DNA of 64,000 nt from Glycomyces fuscus (GCA_002529455.1 NYMS01000041.1:54352-118351); one strand, 5' to 3'; positions 1 through 8,581 are shown, counted from the first letter of the stretch. Made by a program: numbers and translations. The notes: generated by a model from the letters alone, not told the origin.

Positions 1-645
1 CAGGTCGGAATCCCGGTGGGCAGTGCCTATGGGGTCATCTTCGCCAGCAACTTCGTACTCATATGGGTGGTCAGTGTATTCGGCGCCGCCAGTATCGCGG
101 GGTTCGCGGTGGCCTACACCCTGCAAACCATGATCATCGTTCCGGGTATGGCCATCGGTTCAGCGACCGCGATCGTTGTGAACCAGTGTCGTGGTCGCGA
201 GGAGTTCGATCGAATCCGAAAGGTGGTCCACGCGGGTCTGGCCATTGCCGGTGTGCTGTACGCGCTGATCGCCGTCGTGTTCTGGGCGGGGCGGGAATGG
301 ATCGCGCTCGCGATCGCTCGTGAACCCGGCGCTGCTTCCGAGGCGGCTGAATTCCTGGGGCTGGTCGCTCCCACATACCTGATTCTCGGAGTGGTTCTGG
401 CGGCGTTGTCGGTGCTCGAGCAGACCGGATCCGGACTGCTCGCGGTGGTCCTGAACGCAACGTACTTCGCGCTCATCTGTGTTATCGGAGGATACCTCGC
501 TCGCAGTTTCGGGGAAGTGACGCCCCTTTACCAGACGATGGCACTCATCAATCTCTTCGGTGGTGTGGTGGTGATCACCGCCCTGCGGCACACCCGCCGG
601 CTTCAGCGATCGGGAGCTGCAGTCGACGCTCGTCAAGAGCCGTGA
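1..645 (+). CDS. MATE family efflux transporter, C-terminal part (5' end outside window)
   Basis: The reading frame is open from base 1, so the gene begins upstream. The visible 214 residues hold about five hydrophobic segments, ending in a short Arg-rich cytoplasmic tail. The stretch with 'AIGSATAIVVNQCRG' followed by a basic, Arg-rich loop resembles the repeated MATE helix-loop in which small residues precede a G/Q-rich turn. MATE proteins export drugs or natural products in exchange for Na+ or H+. The stop overlaps the GTG of the next reading frame, so the two genes are probably one operon. With a condensation-domain neighbour, a role exporting a locally made metabolite is a reasonable inference. 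GC content is visibly lower than in the rest of the window. Another polytopic exporter family is possible because only the C-terminal half is seen. Confidence 0.8.
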   Translation, partial: QVGIPVGSAYGVIFASNFVLIWVVSVFGAASIAGFAVAYTLQTMIIVPGMAIGSATAIVVNQCRGREEFDRIRKVVHAGLAIAGVLYALIAVVFWAGREWIALAIAREPGAASEAAEFLGLVAPTYLILGVVLAALSVLEQTGSGLLAVVLNATYFALICVIGGYLARSFGEVTPLYQTMALINLFGGVVVITALRHTRRLQRSGAAVDARQEP

Positions 646-674
646 CTCCGGTGATGGAAGGAAAGGACGACGCC

Positions 675-2072
675 ATGGCAATTCTTCGCACAGAGAGACT
701 CGACGTCCAAGGCTGCCGCTCAGGCCACGGGCCCGCAACGTTGGGTCAGCGCAGCATTTGGACCGACATCGAATTCATGATGCCCGACACCTCCTTCTAC
801 AATTCTGTCGTTCCAGTGGAAATCGCTCCCGGCGTCGAACTGGAGACGGTGTTCGCGGGGCTGCGTACTCTGGTTGAACGCCATGGTGCCCTGCGGAGTT
901 TTTTCTTCAGGGGTGCGGATGGAGAGCTCGTCCAACAGATGATGGCTGAGGGCGAGGTCGTTGTCGAACTATGTGAAGCCGTGAGTGGCCGAGACAGTGA
1001 CTTGTACAGTCTGGTCACAGACCTGGAAACGCGTATAAAAGAGCATTGCTTCGACCACGTGGAGCAATGGCCGATCAGGGTCGGTATCGGCGTTTTGGAC
1101 GGTATGCCCCGAGTTATCCTGATGTCCGTTTCGCATATCGCGGCCGATTTTCCCAGTTTGCGCATACTTGCCTCGGAGCTGCATATGATCGTGCACGGGG
1201 GTGACGTGAAGCCACCTCCCTTGCAGCCGCTTGATTTCGCGCAATGGGAGCGCTCCCCCGAGGGAAGGCGCGTCCAGGACCGGGCACTGAGGTACTGGCG
1301 ACGGAACCTGGAGTCGATGCCTCCGAAACTCTTGACCGAGACCGATCGCACGGTCGAGCAGCCGCGTTATCCGACGGTCTGGCTCCGCTCGAAGGCCGTG
1401 GCTCTGGCAGCGACAGCCTTGGGAACCCGTTGCCGAGTCGGTAGCTCGGCCGTGCTCCTGGCCGCGATCGCGCTGTTGCTCGGTCACGCTGCCGGGGAGA
1501 AGCGGGTGACGATGGTGCTCATCGCCGGCAACCGAACCCGCTCCACGCTCCGCCACTATGTGGGAAACCTGGCGCAGGACGTCCCCGCCGACATCGACAT
1601 CACAGGCAAGGACTTCGCGGCGGTCGCTCGTAGCGCATGGTCCTCCTCCATGAAGGCCTACCGGAACGCGCATTGCGATCGGGCGGAGACCGCACGTTTG
1701 CGTGAATCGGTGGCCATGGAACGTGGCACCGACCTGGAGCTCGGCTACTTCTTCAACGACTTGCGTCCCACGGAGTCGCAGAATTTCAAGGGCGATGCTC
1801 CCACGTTCGCACTGGTCAGGGCTGCGATGTCCGGCACGACCACCGGTGTTGGGACCGGAGCCGAGCGGGACAACCTGCTCGTCTTCCTCGATGTCACCGA
1901 CGCCGGTGAAGAAGGCATCCAGTTGACTCTCAAGGCCGACTCCCGGCGACTAGGATCCTCCGAGATGGCACGCTTCCTGCTGCGCTTCGAAGCGCTGTTG
2001 GTCGCAGCGGTCGAACACGGAGTGGATTGTGGAAACGAGCAGCTCCTGAAGCTGGCCGAAGAGGCAGCGTGA
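675..2072 (+). CDS. Stand-alone condensation-domain protein (NRPS C-domain superfamily)
   Basis: 465 residues, about the length of one condensation domain, with no adenylation or carrier domain attached. The N-terminus has the 'LGQRSIWTDIEF' opening typical of C domains. The catalytic HHxxxDG motif appears as S-H-I-A-A-D-F: the second His (H154) and the Asp (D158) are kept, while the first His and the Gly are lost. That pattern occurs in PapA-like and other free-standing acyl/aminoacyl transferases, so ester or amide formation between a carrier-bound acyl group and a soluble acceptor is plausible. ATG 675 is chosen because GGAAAGGA lies 8 nt upstream; GTG 642 overlaps the MATE stop and is the alternative. 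It follows the exporter directly. Codon use is less GC-biased than in the neighbouring chromosome. The substrate cannot be told from this window. Confidence 0.8.
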   Translation: MAILRTERLDVQGCRSGHGPATLGQRSIWTDIEFMMPDTSFYNSVVPVEIAPGVELETVFAGLRTLVERHGALRSFFFRGADGELVQQMMAEGEVVVELCEAVSGRDSDLYSLVTDLETRIKEHCFDHVEQWPIRVGIGVLDGMPRVILMSVSHIAADFPSLRILASELHMIVHGGDVKPPPLQPLDFAQWERSPEGRRVQDRALRYWRRNLESMPPKLLTETDRTVEQPRYPTVWLRSKAVALAATALGTRCRVGSSAVLLAAIALLLGHAAGEKRVTMVLIAGNRTRSTLRHYVGNLAQDVPADIDITGKDFAAVARSAWSSSMKAYRNAHCDRAETARLRESVAMERGTDLELGYFFNDLRPTESQNFKGDAPTFALVRAAMSGTTTGVGTGAERDNLLVFLDVTDAGEEGIQLTLKADSRRLGSSEMARFLLRFEALLVAAVEHGVDCGNEQLLKLAEEAA

Positions 2073-2431
2073 GCCGTTTTCATCCTGCTCTCGCGTAGCT
2101 GAAGCACGAGTCCGACCTGGGTGGCCTCCGGAGTGTGTCAACGTCGTTTGAAAAGTGGTTCTGGCTCGGATTCGGTGGAGCCCTCGGTCAGACCGCCGGG
2201 ACGCGTTTGCGGAGCAGGTCCGGCCCTGTGGTGACAGGGCACGCCGGGTCCAGGGGCGTCCCCTGCGACGGCGTCAGGGCGGCTGTGGGGCGTTGGTGGG
2301 CGGACGCGGCCCTGCGCCGGGGCGGGGCCGCCAGGGTCACGCCCCGGCAAAGTGCTCCGGGAGGTCGACCCCCACCTGCACTCACCTTGTACTGGGGAGC
2401 ACACCAGGAGCACACATGGCCCCCAAACGCC
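2073..2431. other. Non-coding stretch between condensation gene and tRNA-Arg
   Basis: Overlapping frames are open here in all directions, as expected for GC-rich DNA, but none has a ribosome binding site or a recognisable product. Base composition rises from the lower GC of the operon to the chromosomal level at about 2150. I see no gene. Confidence 0.5.
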
Positions 2432-2457
2432 GCGAGGACCTCGTTCGAGGTCCTCGC
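2432..2457 (-). terminator. Hairpin downstream of tRNA-Arg
   Basis: A 12-bp perfect inverted repeat (GCGAGGACCTCG and its complement around TT) begins 25 nt beyond the tRNA 3' end on the minus strand. It is the likely terminator of the tRNA transcript. There is no long U tract. Confidence 0.55.
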
Positions 2458-2482
2458 GCACCCCGTATGACCTGGGGTTTTG

Positions 2483-2558
2483 TGGCGCACCCGGCAGGAT
2501 TCGAACCTGCGGCCATCGGATTAGAAGTCCGGTGCTCTATCCACTGAGCTACGGGTGC
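2483..2558 (-). tRNA. tRNA-Arg (anticodon TCT)
   Basis: The reverse complement folds into a full cloverleaf: acceptor GCACCCG pairs with CGGGTGC, followed by discriminator G and an encoded CCA. The D loop reads AGCTCAGTGGATAGAGC, the anticodon loop CTTCTAA and the T loop GTTCGAATC. The anticodon TCT reads AGA/AGG. The 3' end faces the lower-GC operon at the left edge, the orientation expected if an element had integrated there. Confidence 0.97.
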
Positions 2559-2759
2559 TCGATTCAATTGTCGCCCGCCACCGCAGGTCGTGACCACGTC
2601 GTTACCCGTGGTCGCGGGAGGGTGTTGCGTGCCGAAGGCCAGGTGGGGCCCATCGGTGGACCTGCGGTCGGGAGGTCCCGTGTCGTGGTCCCGGGGGCGC
2701 CCTGGGCAGACATTCTAGGGTATTCGTCCGATGTCGCCCACAGGCGGGCAAAGCCTCAC

Positions 2760-2781
2760 CAACTACGGTGATTCGTAGTTG
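2760..2781. promoter_or_regulatory. 8-bp perfect inverted repeat, possible operator
   Basis: CAACTACG and CGTAGTTG flank a 6-nt spacer (GTGATT). The site lies in an AT-richer stretch between tRNA-Arg and the 18-codon ORF. It could be an operator or a small terminator for the minus-strand ORF. No function is shown by the sequence alone. Confidence 0.35.
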
Positions 2782-2917
2782 CCTCTCGTTACCACGCGCG
2801 CTCCACCAAATCGGTCGCTATGGGCCTCGCGCACCACGTTACCGGTGATTAACTCCTGGCGTGGTGCTGTACACCGGGCGTTTCGCGAAGTCCCCAGGCC
2901 CCACGTGGGCCGGGAGG

Positions 2918-2974
2918 TCAGAACATCCACCACTGACCTGCGCAGACCATCAGCACGGCCAGCGCGGTCGGCAT
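2918..2974 (-). CDS. 18-residue ORF with ideal ribosome binding site
   Basis: The minus strand reads MPTALAVLMVCAGQWWMF and then TGA. AAGGAG sits 7 nt upstream of the ATG, one of the best Shine-Dalgarno sites in the window. The peptide is hydrophobic, has one Cys and a Trp-Trp pair, and could insert in the membrane or act as a leader peptide. An AT-rich stretch at about 3000-3050 could supply a promoter. On its own strand the next feature is tRNA-Arg, 360 nt away, so no obvious downstream gene would be attenuated. It is divergent from cbiB. I do not recognise the family, and translation is inferred only from the start signals. Confidence 0.4.
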   Translation of the reverse strand: MPTALAVLMVCAGQWWMF

Positions 2975-3100
2975 GTGGGGGCTCCTTGCGGTCAGCTGTT
3001 TATTGCTCTTTGTGTATGTGTCATTACCCAGAGGGACAAACATGGTTTGCCGTGGTTTGGGTGTTGCCGGGGACTTCCTTGACGCGGCTACCGTGGTCGG

Positions 3101-3988
3101 GTGCGATCTCTGGGACTGGTGGCGGGTTTCCTGCTCGACAAGGCGGTGCCCGACCCGCGTAGGGGGCATCCGGTCGCCCTGTACGGGCGTGCCGCGGGGT
3201 GGTGGGAGCGGCGCGTCTACGGGGACTCGCGGGCGCGCGGCGCCCTGTTCGCGGCCGGGGCCGTGCTCCCTGTGGTGGCCGCCGGTTCCCTGGTGCGGAG
3301 CGGTGCGGCGACGGCGGCCACGACGTGGGCCGTGCTCGGCGGCAGCATGCTGTGCCGGGAGGCCGAGCGGATCGCCGGGGCTCTGGAGGACGGCGACCTC
3401 GCGCGGGCGAGGGAGCTCCTGCCGAACCTGTGCGGCAGGGACCCCTCCGGGCTCGACGAGGCGGGGGTCGCCCGGGCGGTGGTCGAGTCGGTCGCCGAGA
3501 ACACCTCCGACGCCGTGGTCGGCCCCCTGGTCTGGGGTGCTCTGGGCGGAGTGGCGGGCCTGGCGGGCTTCCGCGCGGTCAACACCCTCGACGCCATGGT
3601 GGGTCACCGCGACGAGCGCTACGAACGGTTCGGTTCCGCGTCGGCGCGGCTGGACGACCTCGCCGGGTGGGGCCCGGCCCGGCTGACCGCGGTCCTGGCG
3701 GTCCTGGCCGCGCCCGTGGCCGGCGGCGACGTGCGCGCGGCGTGGCGGGTGTGGCGGCGCGACGGCGACCGGCACCCCAGCCCGAACGCGGGGCAGTGCG
3801 AGGCCGCGTTCGCGGGCGCGCTCGGCAGGACCCTCGGCGGCGCCAACGTCTACCGGGGGCGCGCGGAGCGCCGCCCCGCGATGGGCGACGGGCCCCGGGC
3901 CGGGACCGACGACATCCGCCGCGCGGTCCGCCTCGCCCGGACGGTGCACCTGGGCGCCCTGGCGGTGGCCGCGGCGGTGGCCCGGTGA
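3101..3988 (+). CDS. cbiB: Adenosylcobinamide-phosphate synthase CbiB/CobD
   Basis: Inner-membrane enzyme of the late cobalamin pathway; it condenses adenosylcobyrate with aminopropanol or its phosphate to give adenosylcobinamide (phosphate). The 295-residue protein starts with the family opening 'LLDKAVPDPRRGHPVALYGR' and contains 'VVESVAENTSDAVVGPLVWG', 'NTLDAMVGHRDERYERFG' and 'HPSPNAGQCEAAFAGAL', all CbiB hallmarks, between hydrophobic helices. GTG 3101 is the start: a -10-like TACCGT lies 6 nt before it and there is no Shine-Dalgarno, so the mRNA is probably leaderless. I saw no cobalamin riboswitch upstream. Its partners CobC, BluB-CobT and the siroheme synthase lie 13-18 kb away, so the pathway is scattered. 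It is slightly shorter than usual family members (about 310 residues). Confidence 0.93.
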   Translation: MRSLGLVAGFLLDKAVPDPRRGHPVALYGRAAGWWERRVYGDSRARGALFAAGAVLPVVAAGSLVRSGAATAATTWAVLGGSMLCREAERIAGALEDGDLARARELLPNLCGRDPSGLDEAGVARAVVESVAENTSDAVVGPLVWGALGGVAGLAGFRAVNTLDAMVGHRDERYERFGSASARLDDLAGWGPARLTAVLAVLAAPVAGGDVRAAWRVWRRDGDRHPSPNAGQCEAAFAGALGRTLGGANVYRGRAERRPAMGDGPRAGTDDIRRAVRLARTVHLGALAVAAAVAR

Positions 3989-4107
3989 CGCGCCGCGAAC
4001 GGCCGGGAGGGCCTCGGGCGCGGACGGGGGCCGGGAGTACGGTGGCGAGCCGCTCCCGCGGGGCCGCTGCGCGGGGACGCGCCCCGGGGGGCCGCCGGTG
4101 CCCTCCC

Positions 4108-4138
4108 CCGGGAGCGGGCGGCGGACTGCCGCTCCCGG
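4108..4138. terminator. Hairpin between convergent cbiB and the 4.2-kb gene
   Basis: CCGGGAGCGG and its exact complement form a 10-bp stem around an 11-nt loop. It sits between two convergent genes and can serve both strands. Confidence 0.5.
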
Positions 4139-4162
4139 ACGGCGCCCGGGCGGGGGCCCGGC

Positions 4163-4681
4163 TCAGGCCAGGTTGCGCGCGTAGTTCACCTGCTGGTGGA
4201 GCTGGCCCACCATGCCCGGGTGGGTCACCATGATCGTCGTGCTGTAGTGCTTGTCGTGCCCCTGCACGGTGACCTGCACGTGTCCGGTGGTCTTCTCCTC
4301 CTTGACCAGGAGGAAGAGCAGCCCGAGCAGGCAGGTCCACCAGAAGACCAGGATGGCCACGATGACGGCCCAGGTGGGCGTGCTCCGGTCGGTGCGGCTC
4401 ATGTCGTTCACGGTCCACACCGTTCCCCTGATCGGGAAGCGCCCGACGGGGGTCATCACGGTGTGCTGGGAGAAGGCGATCTCGCCGATGGTGCCCAGGG
4501 GGACGTCGCCCCCGGGCTGGGGTTGGGGCTGGGGGACGGCGGGCTGGTAGCCGCCGGTGGGAGAGCCGTAGGGCTCCAGGGCCCCGCCGTGGTGCTGCTG
4601 CGGGGGAAGGCCCCAGCCCGGGGTCTCACCGGTGGGCTGGTGCCACGGCTCCCCCGGGCGGGGGTTGGGGTACTCGTTCAT
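4163..4681 (-). CDS. Proline/glutamine-rich single-pass membrane protein, unknown function
   Basis: 172 residues. The first ~60 are Pro/Gln/Gly-rich and probably disordered. Residues ~65-100 form a small polar domain ('FSQHTVMTPVGRFPIRGTVWTVND'). One strong membrane segment follows at ~105-127 ('WAVIVAILVFWWTCLLGLLFLLV'), then a conserved-looking tail with 'VQVTVQGHDKHYSTTIMV'. The layout matches small actinobacterial membrane proteins annotated only as hypothetical. CACAAT lies 6 nt before the ATG with no Shine-Dalgarno, suggesting a leaderless start. It is convergent with cbiB. No catalytic motif is visible and I assign no function. Confidence 0.75.
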   Translation of the reverse strand: MNEYPNPRPGEPWHQPTGETPGWGLPPQQHHGGALEPYGSPTGGYQPAVPQPQPQPGGDVPLGTIGEIAFSQHTVMTPVGRFPIRGTVWTVNDMSRTDRSTPTWAVIVAILVFWWTCLLGLLFLLVKEEKTTGHVQVTVQGHDKHYSTTIMVTHPGMVGQLHQQVNYARNLA

Positions 4682-5003
4682 GCCGCGATTGTGTCAAAGG
4701 GCGGGGGAGCCGAGAACCACTTCTCCGGTACCGGTGCGGCTTCGTTTCCGGGCCCCTCCCAGCCGCGCCGGTGGATCCGGGAGGGTTCTGGCCGGATGTG
4801 GCCACGCCCCGGCCTCCGTGCCGGGCCCCTCACCGTCCGCGTTCCGGGGTCCGGGCTGCTTGTGTCGCGGGCCACTCCAAACCCGTCGGTTTCCTGGTAC
4901 CGGGTCCTGCGCGCGCGCCAAAATATGAAACTCTTTCGCGATTTCCCTACCCGTGCGTAGCATGCGCTCACCCATCGCCCGCACCCCCAGGTGGTGACAG
5001 CTC

Positions 5004-7931
5004 TTGTTCCCCTCGCTCAGACGACGGCTGCGCGCCGGCGCCTCGGGTACCGCCCTGGCGGTGGCCGCGGCCACGGTCGCCGCCCTGCCCGCCGCCCCCC
5101 AGGCACTCGCCGAACCGGAACCCGACTACTGCGCCCCCGAGGGGTGCCACGACATCCTTCCCCCCGGCCAGAACGGCAGCGCCACGCTCGTCGAGATCCT
5201 CGGCCACCAGGTCTTCGGCACCCGGCCGCGGCACTCCTCCAGCCAGCTGGACATGTACGACAACCTCGTCCACCACTACGACGGCCTCACCGAGGAGGGG
5301 TTGGACGGCTTCTTCCTCGACGCCGGATTCGGGGTCGACCCCGACGACGTGGGGCGCCGGTACCAGCCGCGCGGGGACGTCACCATCACCCGCGACGCCG
5401 ACCACGGCATCCCGCACGTCGAGGGCACGACCCGCGAGGGCACCATGTTCGGCGCCGGGTACGCCGCGGCCGAGGACCGCCTCTTCCTCATGGACGTGCT
5501 GCGCCGGGTCGGCCGCGGAGAGCTCACCTCCTTCGCCGGAGGCGCCGAGGGCAACCGCGGGCTGGAACAGGACCTGTGGCGCAGCGCCCCCTACACCGAG
5601 GAGGACAAGCAGGCGCAGGTCGACCGGGTCGCCGCCGGCGGAGAGCGCGGCGAGCAGGCCCTCGCCGACGTCGACGCCTACCTGGAGGGCGTCAACGCCT
5701 ACATCGAGGAGGCCGACCGCGACCGCGACTTCCCCGGCGAGTACGTCCTGACCGGGCACAAGGACGCCATCACCAACGCCGGGGAGATCGAGCCCTTCAC
5801 CGCCACCGACGTCGTCGGCATCGCCGCCATGGTCGGCGGCATCTTCGGCGGCGGTGGCGGCGGCGAGGTCCAGGCGGCCGTCGTGCTCGCCAACTTCCGG
5901 GACCGCTACGGAGCCGAGGAGGGAGCCGAGCTCTACCGCGCCTGGCGGATGGAGAACGACCCCGAGGCCGTGGTCAGCGTCGAGGGCGAGTTCCCCTACG
6001 GCGCCACCCCCGGGGACCCGGTCGGCGAGGCCGTGCCCGACCCCGGCTCCGTCGAGGCCTACGACATCGTCCACGACGAGCACGGCTCGGCGCTCAGCGG
6101 CGAGACCGCCGAGCAGCCCGCCCCGCCGGCGGGCACGGTGGAGGAGCCCGAGGAGGGCGCCGAGGCGCCCGCGGTCGAGGACCTGCCCCGGGAACAGCGC
6201 GACGAGCTGGAACGGATGGTCGAGGAGGAGGACCTGTCCGCGGTGGAGGGCGTGTTCAACGACGGCGTCCTGCCCGAGGGCTTCACCGACCCCCGCGGCA
6301 TGTCCAACGCCCTGCTCGTCTCGGGCGAGCACACCGCCAGCGGCAACCCCGTCGCCGTGATGGGACCCCAGACCGGCTACTTCTCCCCGCAGCTGCTCAT
6401 GCTCCAGGAACTCCAGGGCCCGGGCATCAGCGCGCGCGGCGCCTCCTTCGCGGGCGTGAGCTTCTACGTCCAGATGGGGCGCGGCGTCGACTACGCCTGG
6501 AGCGCCACCTCGGCGGGCCAGGACGTCACCGACACCTTCGCCGTCGAGCTGTGCGAGACCGACGGGTCGGAGCCCACCACCGGGTCGCGCGCCTACGTGG
6601 ACACCTCCGGCGAGTGCGTGCCCTTCGAGGAGCTGAGCGTCACCAACGAGTGGTCGCCCACCATCGCCGACGGCACACCGGCGGGCGGCTACACGCTGAC
6701 CTCCCTGCGCTCGGAGTTCGGCCTGGTGCACTCGTTCGCGACCGTGGACGGCGAGCCCGTGGCGTTCACGACGCGGCGCTCGACCTACATGCGCGAGGTC
6801 GACTCCATCATCGGCTTCCAGCGCTTCAACGACCCCGGCGAGATCACCTCGGCGGAGTCCTTCACGGACGCGGCCGAGGACATCGGCTACGCCTTCAACT
6901 GGCACTACGTCGACGACGAGGACATCGCCTTCGTCAACTCCGGGGCCAACCCGGTCCGGACCGAGGGCACCAACCCCAACCTGCCCGTCGACGCCTACTC
7001 CGACGCGGGCTGGTCCGGCTGGGACCCCGACACCAACAGTGCGGACTACCACCCGCAGGAGGACCACCCGCAGGCGGTCAACCCCGACTACATCGTCAAC
7101 TGGAACAACAAGCCCGCCCGGGGCTACACCTCCGGCTGGGCGACCGGACCGGTGCACCGCGGCGACCTGCTCGACGGCCGCGTCTCCGCGCTGGTCGACG
7201 ACGGCCACGAGTTCACCACCGCCAGCCTGACCCGGGTGATGATGGAGGCCGGGGTCGCCGACCTGCGCGCCCAGGAGGTCCTCCCGCTCCTGCTGGAGGT
7301 GATCGGCACCGAGGCCGTGGACGACCCCGAACTGGCCGCGGTCGTGGAGGAGCTGCGGCTCTGGCACGAGTCCGGATCCCTGCGCCGCGAGCCCTTCCGC
7401 GACGCCGGGTACTACTCCCACGCCGACGCCGTCCGCACGCTGGACGCCTGGTGGCCGCTGCTGGTCCGCGCACAGTTCGGACCGGGGCTGGGCGAGGACC
7501 TCTACACCCAGCTCACCAGGGCCGTGCAGACCGACGAGTCGCCCTCGGGCTCCATCGGCGGAGGCGAACCCGGAAGCGTCAACCAGGCGCAGCCCCACCG
7601 GGGGTCGGCGTTCCAGTACGGCTGGTGGTCCTACGTGGACAAGGACCTGCGCACGGTGCTCGGACAGGAGGTGGACGGCGGGCTGGGCGAGGCCTACTGC
7701 GGTGGTGGCGACCCGGACGCCTGCCGTACGGTGCTGCTGGAAACCCTGGCCCAGGCCGCGGACACCCCCGCGGGGGAGGTCTACCCCGGTGACGAGCACT
7801 GCGATCCGGGCGACCAGCTGTGCGCGGACACGGTGATCCACCAGGCGGTCGGCGGCATCAACATGTGGCCGATCGCGTGGCAGAACCGGCCCACGTACCA
7901 GCTCGTCTACCAGTTCTCCGGCGGACGGTAG
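5004..7931 (+). CDS. Secreted penicillin acylase family Ntn-hydrolase
   Basis: Members are made as precursors, exported, and self-cleaved to a two-chain amidase acting on acylated substrates such as beta-lactams or acyl-homoserine lactones. The 975-residue protein has a signal peptide (Arg-rich start, hydrophobic stretch, 'AAPQALA' cut site near residue 36) and an alpha-chain with 'HGIPHVEGTTREGTMFGAGYAAAEDRLFLMD'. A Glu/Ala-rich spacer leads to the processing site 'GMSNALLVSGEH', placing the new N-terminal nucleophile at Ser434 with Asn435. 'FNWHYVDDEDIAFVNSG' and 'WNNKPARGY' belong to the beta-chain. TTG 5004 is used with AGGTGG upstream. It is a single gene ending before a strong hairpin. 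The substrate is unknown. Length is at the upper end of the family because of the acidic insert around residues 355-420. Confidence 0.9.
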   Translation: MFPSLRRRLRAGASGTALAVAAATVAALPAAPQALAEPEPDYCAPEGCHDILPPGQNGSATLVEILGHQVFGTRPRHSSSQLDMYDNLVHHYDGLTEEGLDGFFLDAGFGVDPDDVGRRYQPRGDVTITRDADHGIPHVEGTTREGTMFGAGYAAAEDRLFLMDVLRRVGRGELTSFAGGAEGNRGLEQDLWRSAPYTEEDKQAQVDRVAAGGERGEQALADVDAYLEGVNAYIEEADRDRDFPGEYVLTGHKDAITNAGEIEPFTATDVVGIAAMVGGIFGGGGGGEVQAAVVLANFRDRYGAEEGAELYRAWRMENDPEAVVSVEGEFPYGATPGDPVGEAVPDPGSVEAYDIVHDEHGSALSGETAEQPAPPAGTVEEPEEGAEAPAVEDLPREQRDELERMVEEEDLSAVEGVFNDGVLPEGFTDPRGMSNALLVSGEHTASGNPVAVMGPQTGYFSPQLLMLQELQGPGISARGASFAGVSFYVQMGRGVDYAWSATSAGQDVTDTFAVELCETDGSEPTTGSRAYVDTSGECVPFEELSVTNEWSPTIADGTPAGGYTLTSLRSEFGLVHSFATVDGEPVAFTTRRSTYMREVDSIIGFQRFNDPGEITSAESFTDAAEDIGYAFNWHYVDDEDIAFVNSGANPVRTEGTNPNLPVDAYSDAGWSGWDPDTNSADYHPQEDHPQAVNPDYIVNWNNKPARGYTSGWATGPVHRGDLLDGRVSALVDDGHEFTTASLTRVMMEAGVADLRAQEVLPLLLEVIGTEAVDDPELAAVVEELRLWHESGSLRREPFRDAGYYSHADAVRTLDAWWPLLVRAQFGPGLGEDLYTQLTRAVQTDESPSGSIGGGEPGSVNQAQPHRGSAFQYGWWSYVDKDLRTVLGQEVDGGLGEAYCGGGDPDACRTVLLETLAQAADTPAGEVYPGDEHCDPGDQLCADTVIHQAVGGINMWPIAWQNRPTYQLVYQFSGGR

Positions 7932-7943
7932 GACGGGCGGAGC

Positions 7944-7992
7944 GGACGCGGCCCGCGGCGGCCCCGAGCGGGTGCCGGCGCGGGCCGCGTCC
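7944..7992 (+). terminator. Terminator hairpin after the acylase gene
   Basis: GGACGCGGCCCGC and its exact complement give a 13-bp stem with a 23-nt loop, 12 nt after the stop. Confidence 0.6.
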
Positions 7993-8096
7993 GTGCGTCA
8001 CGGCCGGAGAACACTGGAGCCGGATCGCGTGCTTCGCCGGGGTTGTATGGGTAGCTTAAGGAATACCCGGAACATGAACGGGAGGGCCGCAGGAAC

Positions 8097-8537
8097 ATGG
8101 ATGCCTGGTTGATCTGGCTCGTCCTCGCCGTGGGCCTGGGAGTCGTCGAGGTCTTCACCCTCACGTTCGTACTGGGCCTCCTGGCGGTCGCGGCGCTGGT
8201 CGCCGCCCTCCTCGGTGCCATCGGGCTTCCGGTGGCCGTGCAGATCATCGGCTTCACCGCCACCGCGGCGGCCGGGATCTACCTGGTGCGGCCGATCATG
8301 CGGCGCCAGCTCAGGGGCGGCCCCGTCGTCAGGTCGGGCGCCCAGGCGCTCGTCGGACGCTCCGCCGTCGTCCTCCAGGAGATCGACGCCGACAGGGGAA
8401 GGATCAAGCTCTCCGGGGAGGAGTGGTCCGCGCGCTGTATCGACGAGGACCTCGTGATCCCGGTGGGCACACGCGTCGACGTCATGGAGATCGACGGGGC
8501 CACAGCCGTGGTCTACCCGCGCGAAGCACTGCCCTGA
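8097..8537 (+). CDS. NfeD-like membrane protein
   Basis: 146 residues: two or three hydrophobic helices in the first ~70 ('WLIWLVLAVGLGVVEVFTL', 'LAVAALVAALLGAIGLPVAV', then a third), followed by a soluble OB-fold-like domain with 'ALVGRSAVVLQEIDADRGRIKLSGEEWSA', which is the NfeD signature. Short NfeD proteins pair with SPFH proteins and are thought to help organise or protect membranes. The partner gene begins 44 bp downstream on the same strand, so the two form a probable operon. ATG 8097 has GGAG-rich sequence upstream. The exact role is unknown in most bacteria. Confidence 0.88.
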   Translation: MDAWLIWLVLAVGLGVVEVFTLTFVLGLLAVAALVAALLGAIGLPVAVQIIGFTATAAAGIYLVRPIMRRQLRGGPVVRSGAQALVGRSAVVLQEIDADRGRIKLSGEEWSARCIDEDLVIPVGTRVDVMEIDGATAVVYPREALP

Positions 8538-8581
8538 ACCCCGCCACAGCCACGTCCCAGACCTAGGCCAGGTGCCAGAAC

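Noticed and set aside
2135..2547. Overlapping frames of 100-130 codons
   Set aside because: They are open on both strands in GC-rich DNA, one runs into tRNA-Arg, and none has a binding site or a family motif.
4968..7841. 957-codon frame on the minus strand
   Set aside because: It is the complement of the acylase gene. Its composition (Val/Gly/Asp/His-rich, no motif) is that of a shadow frame, and it has no start signal.
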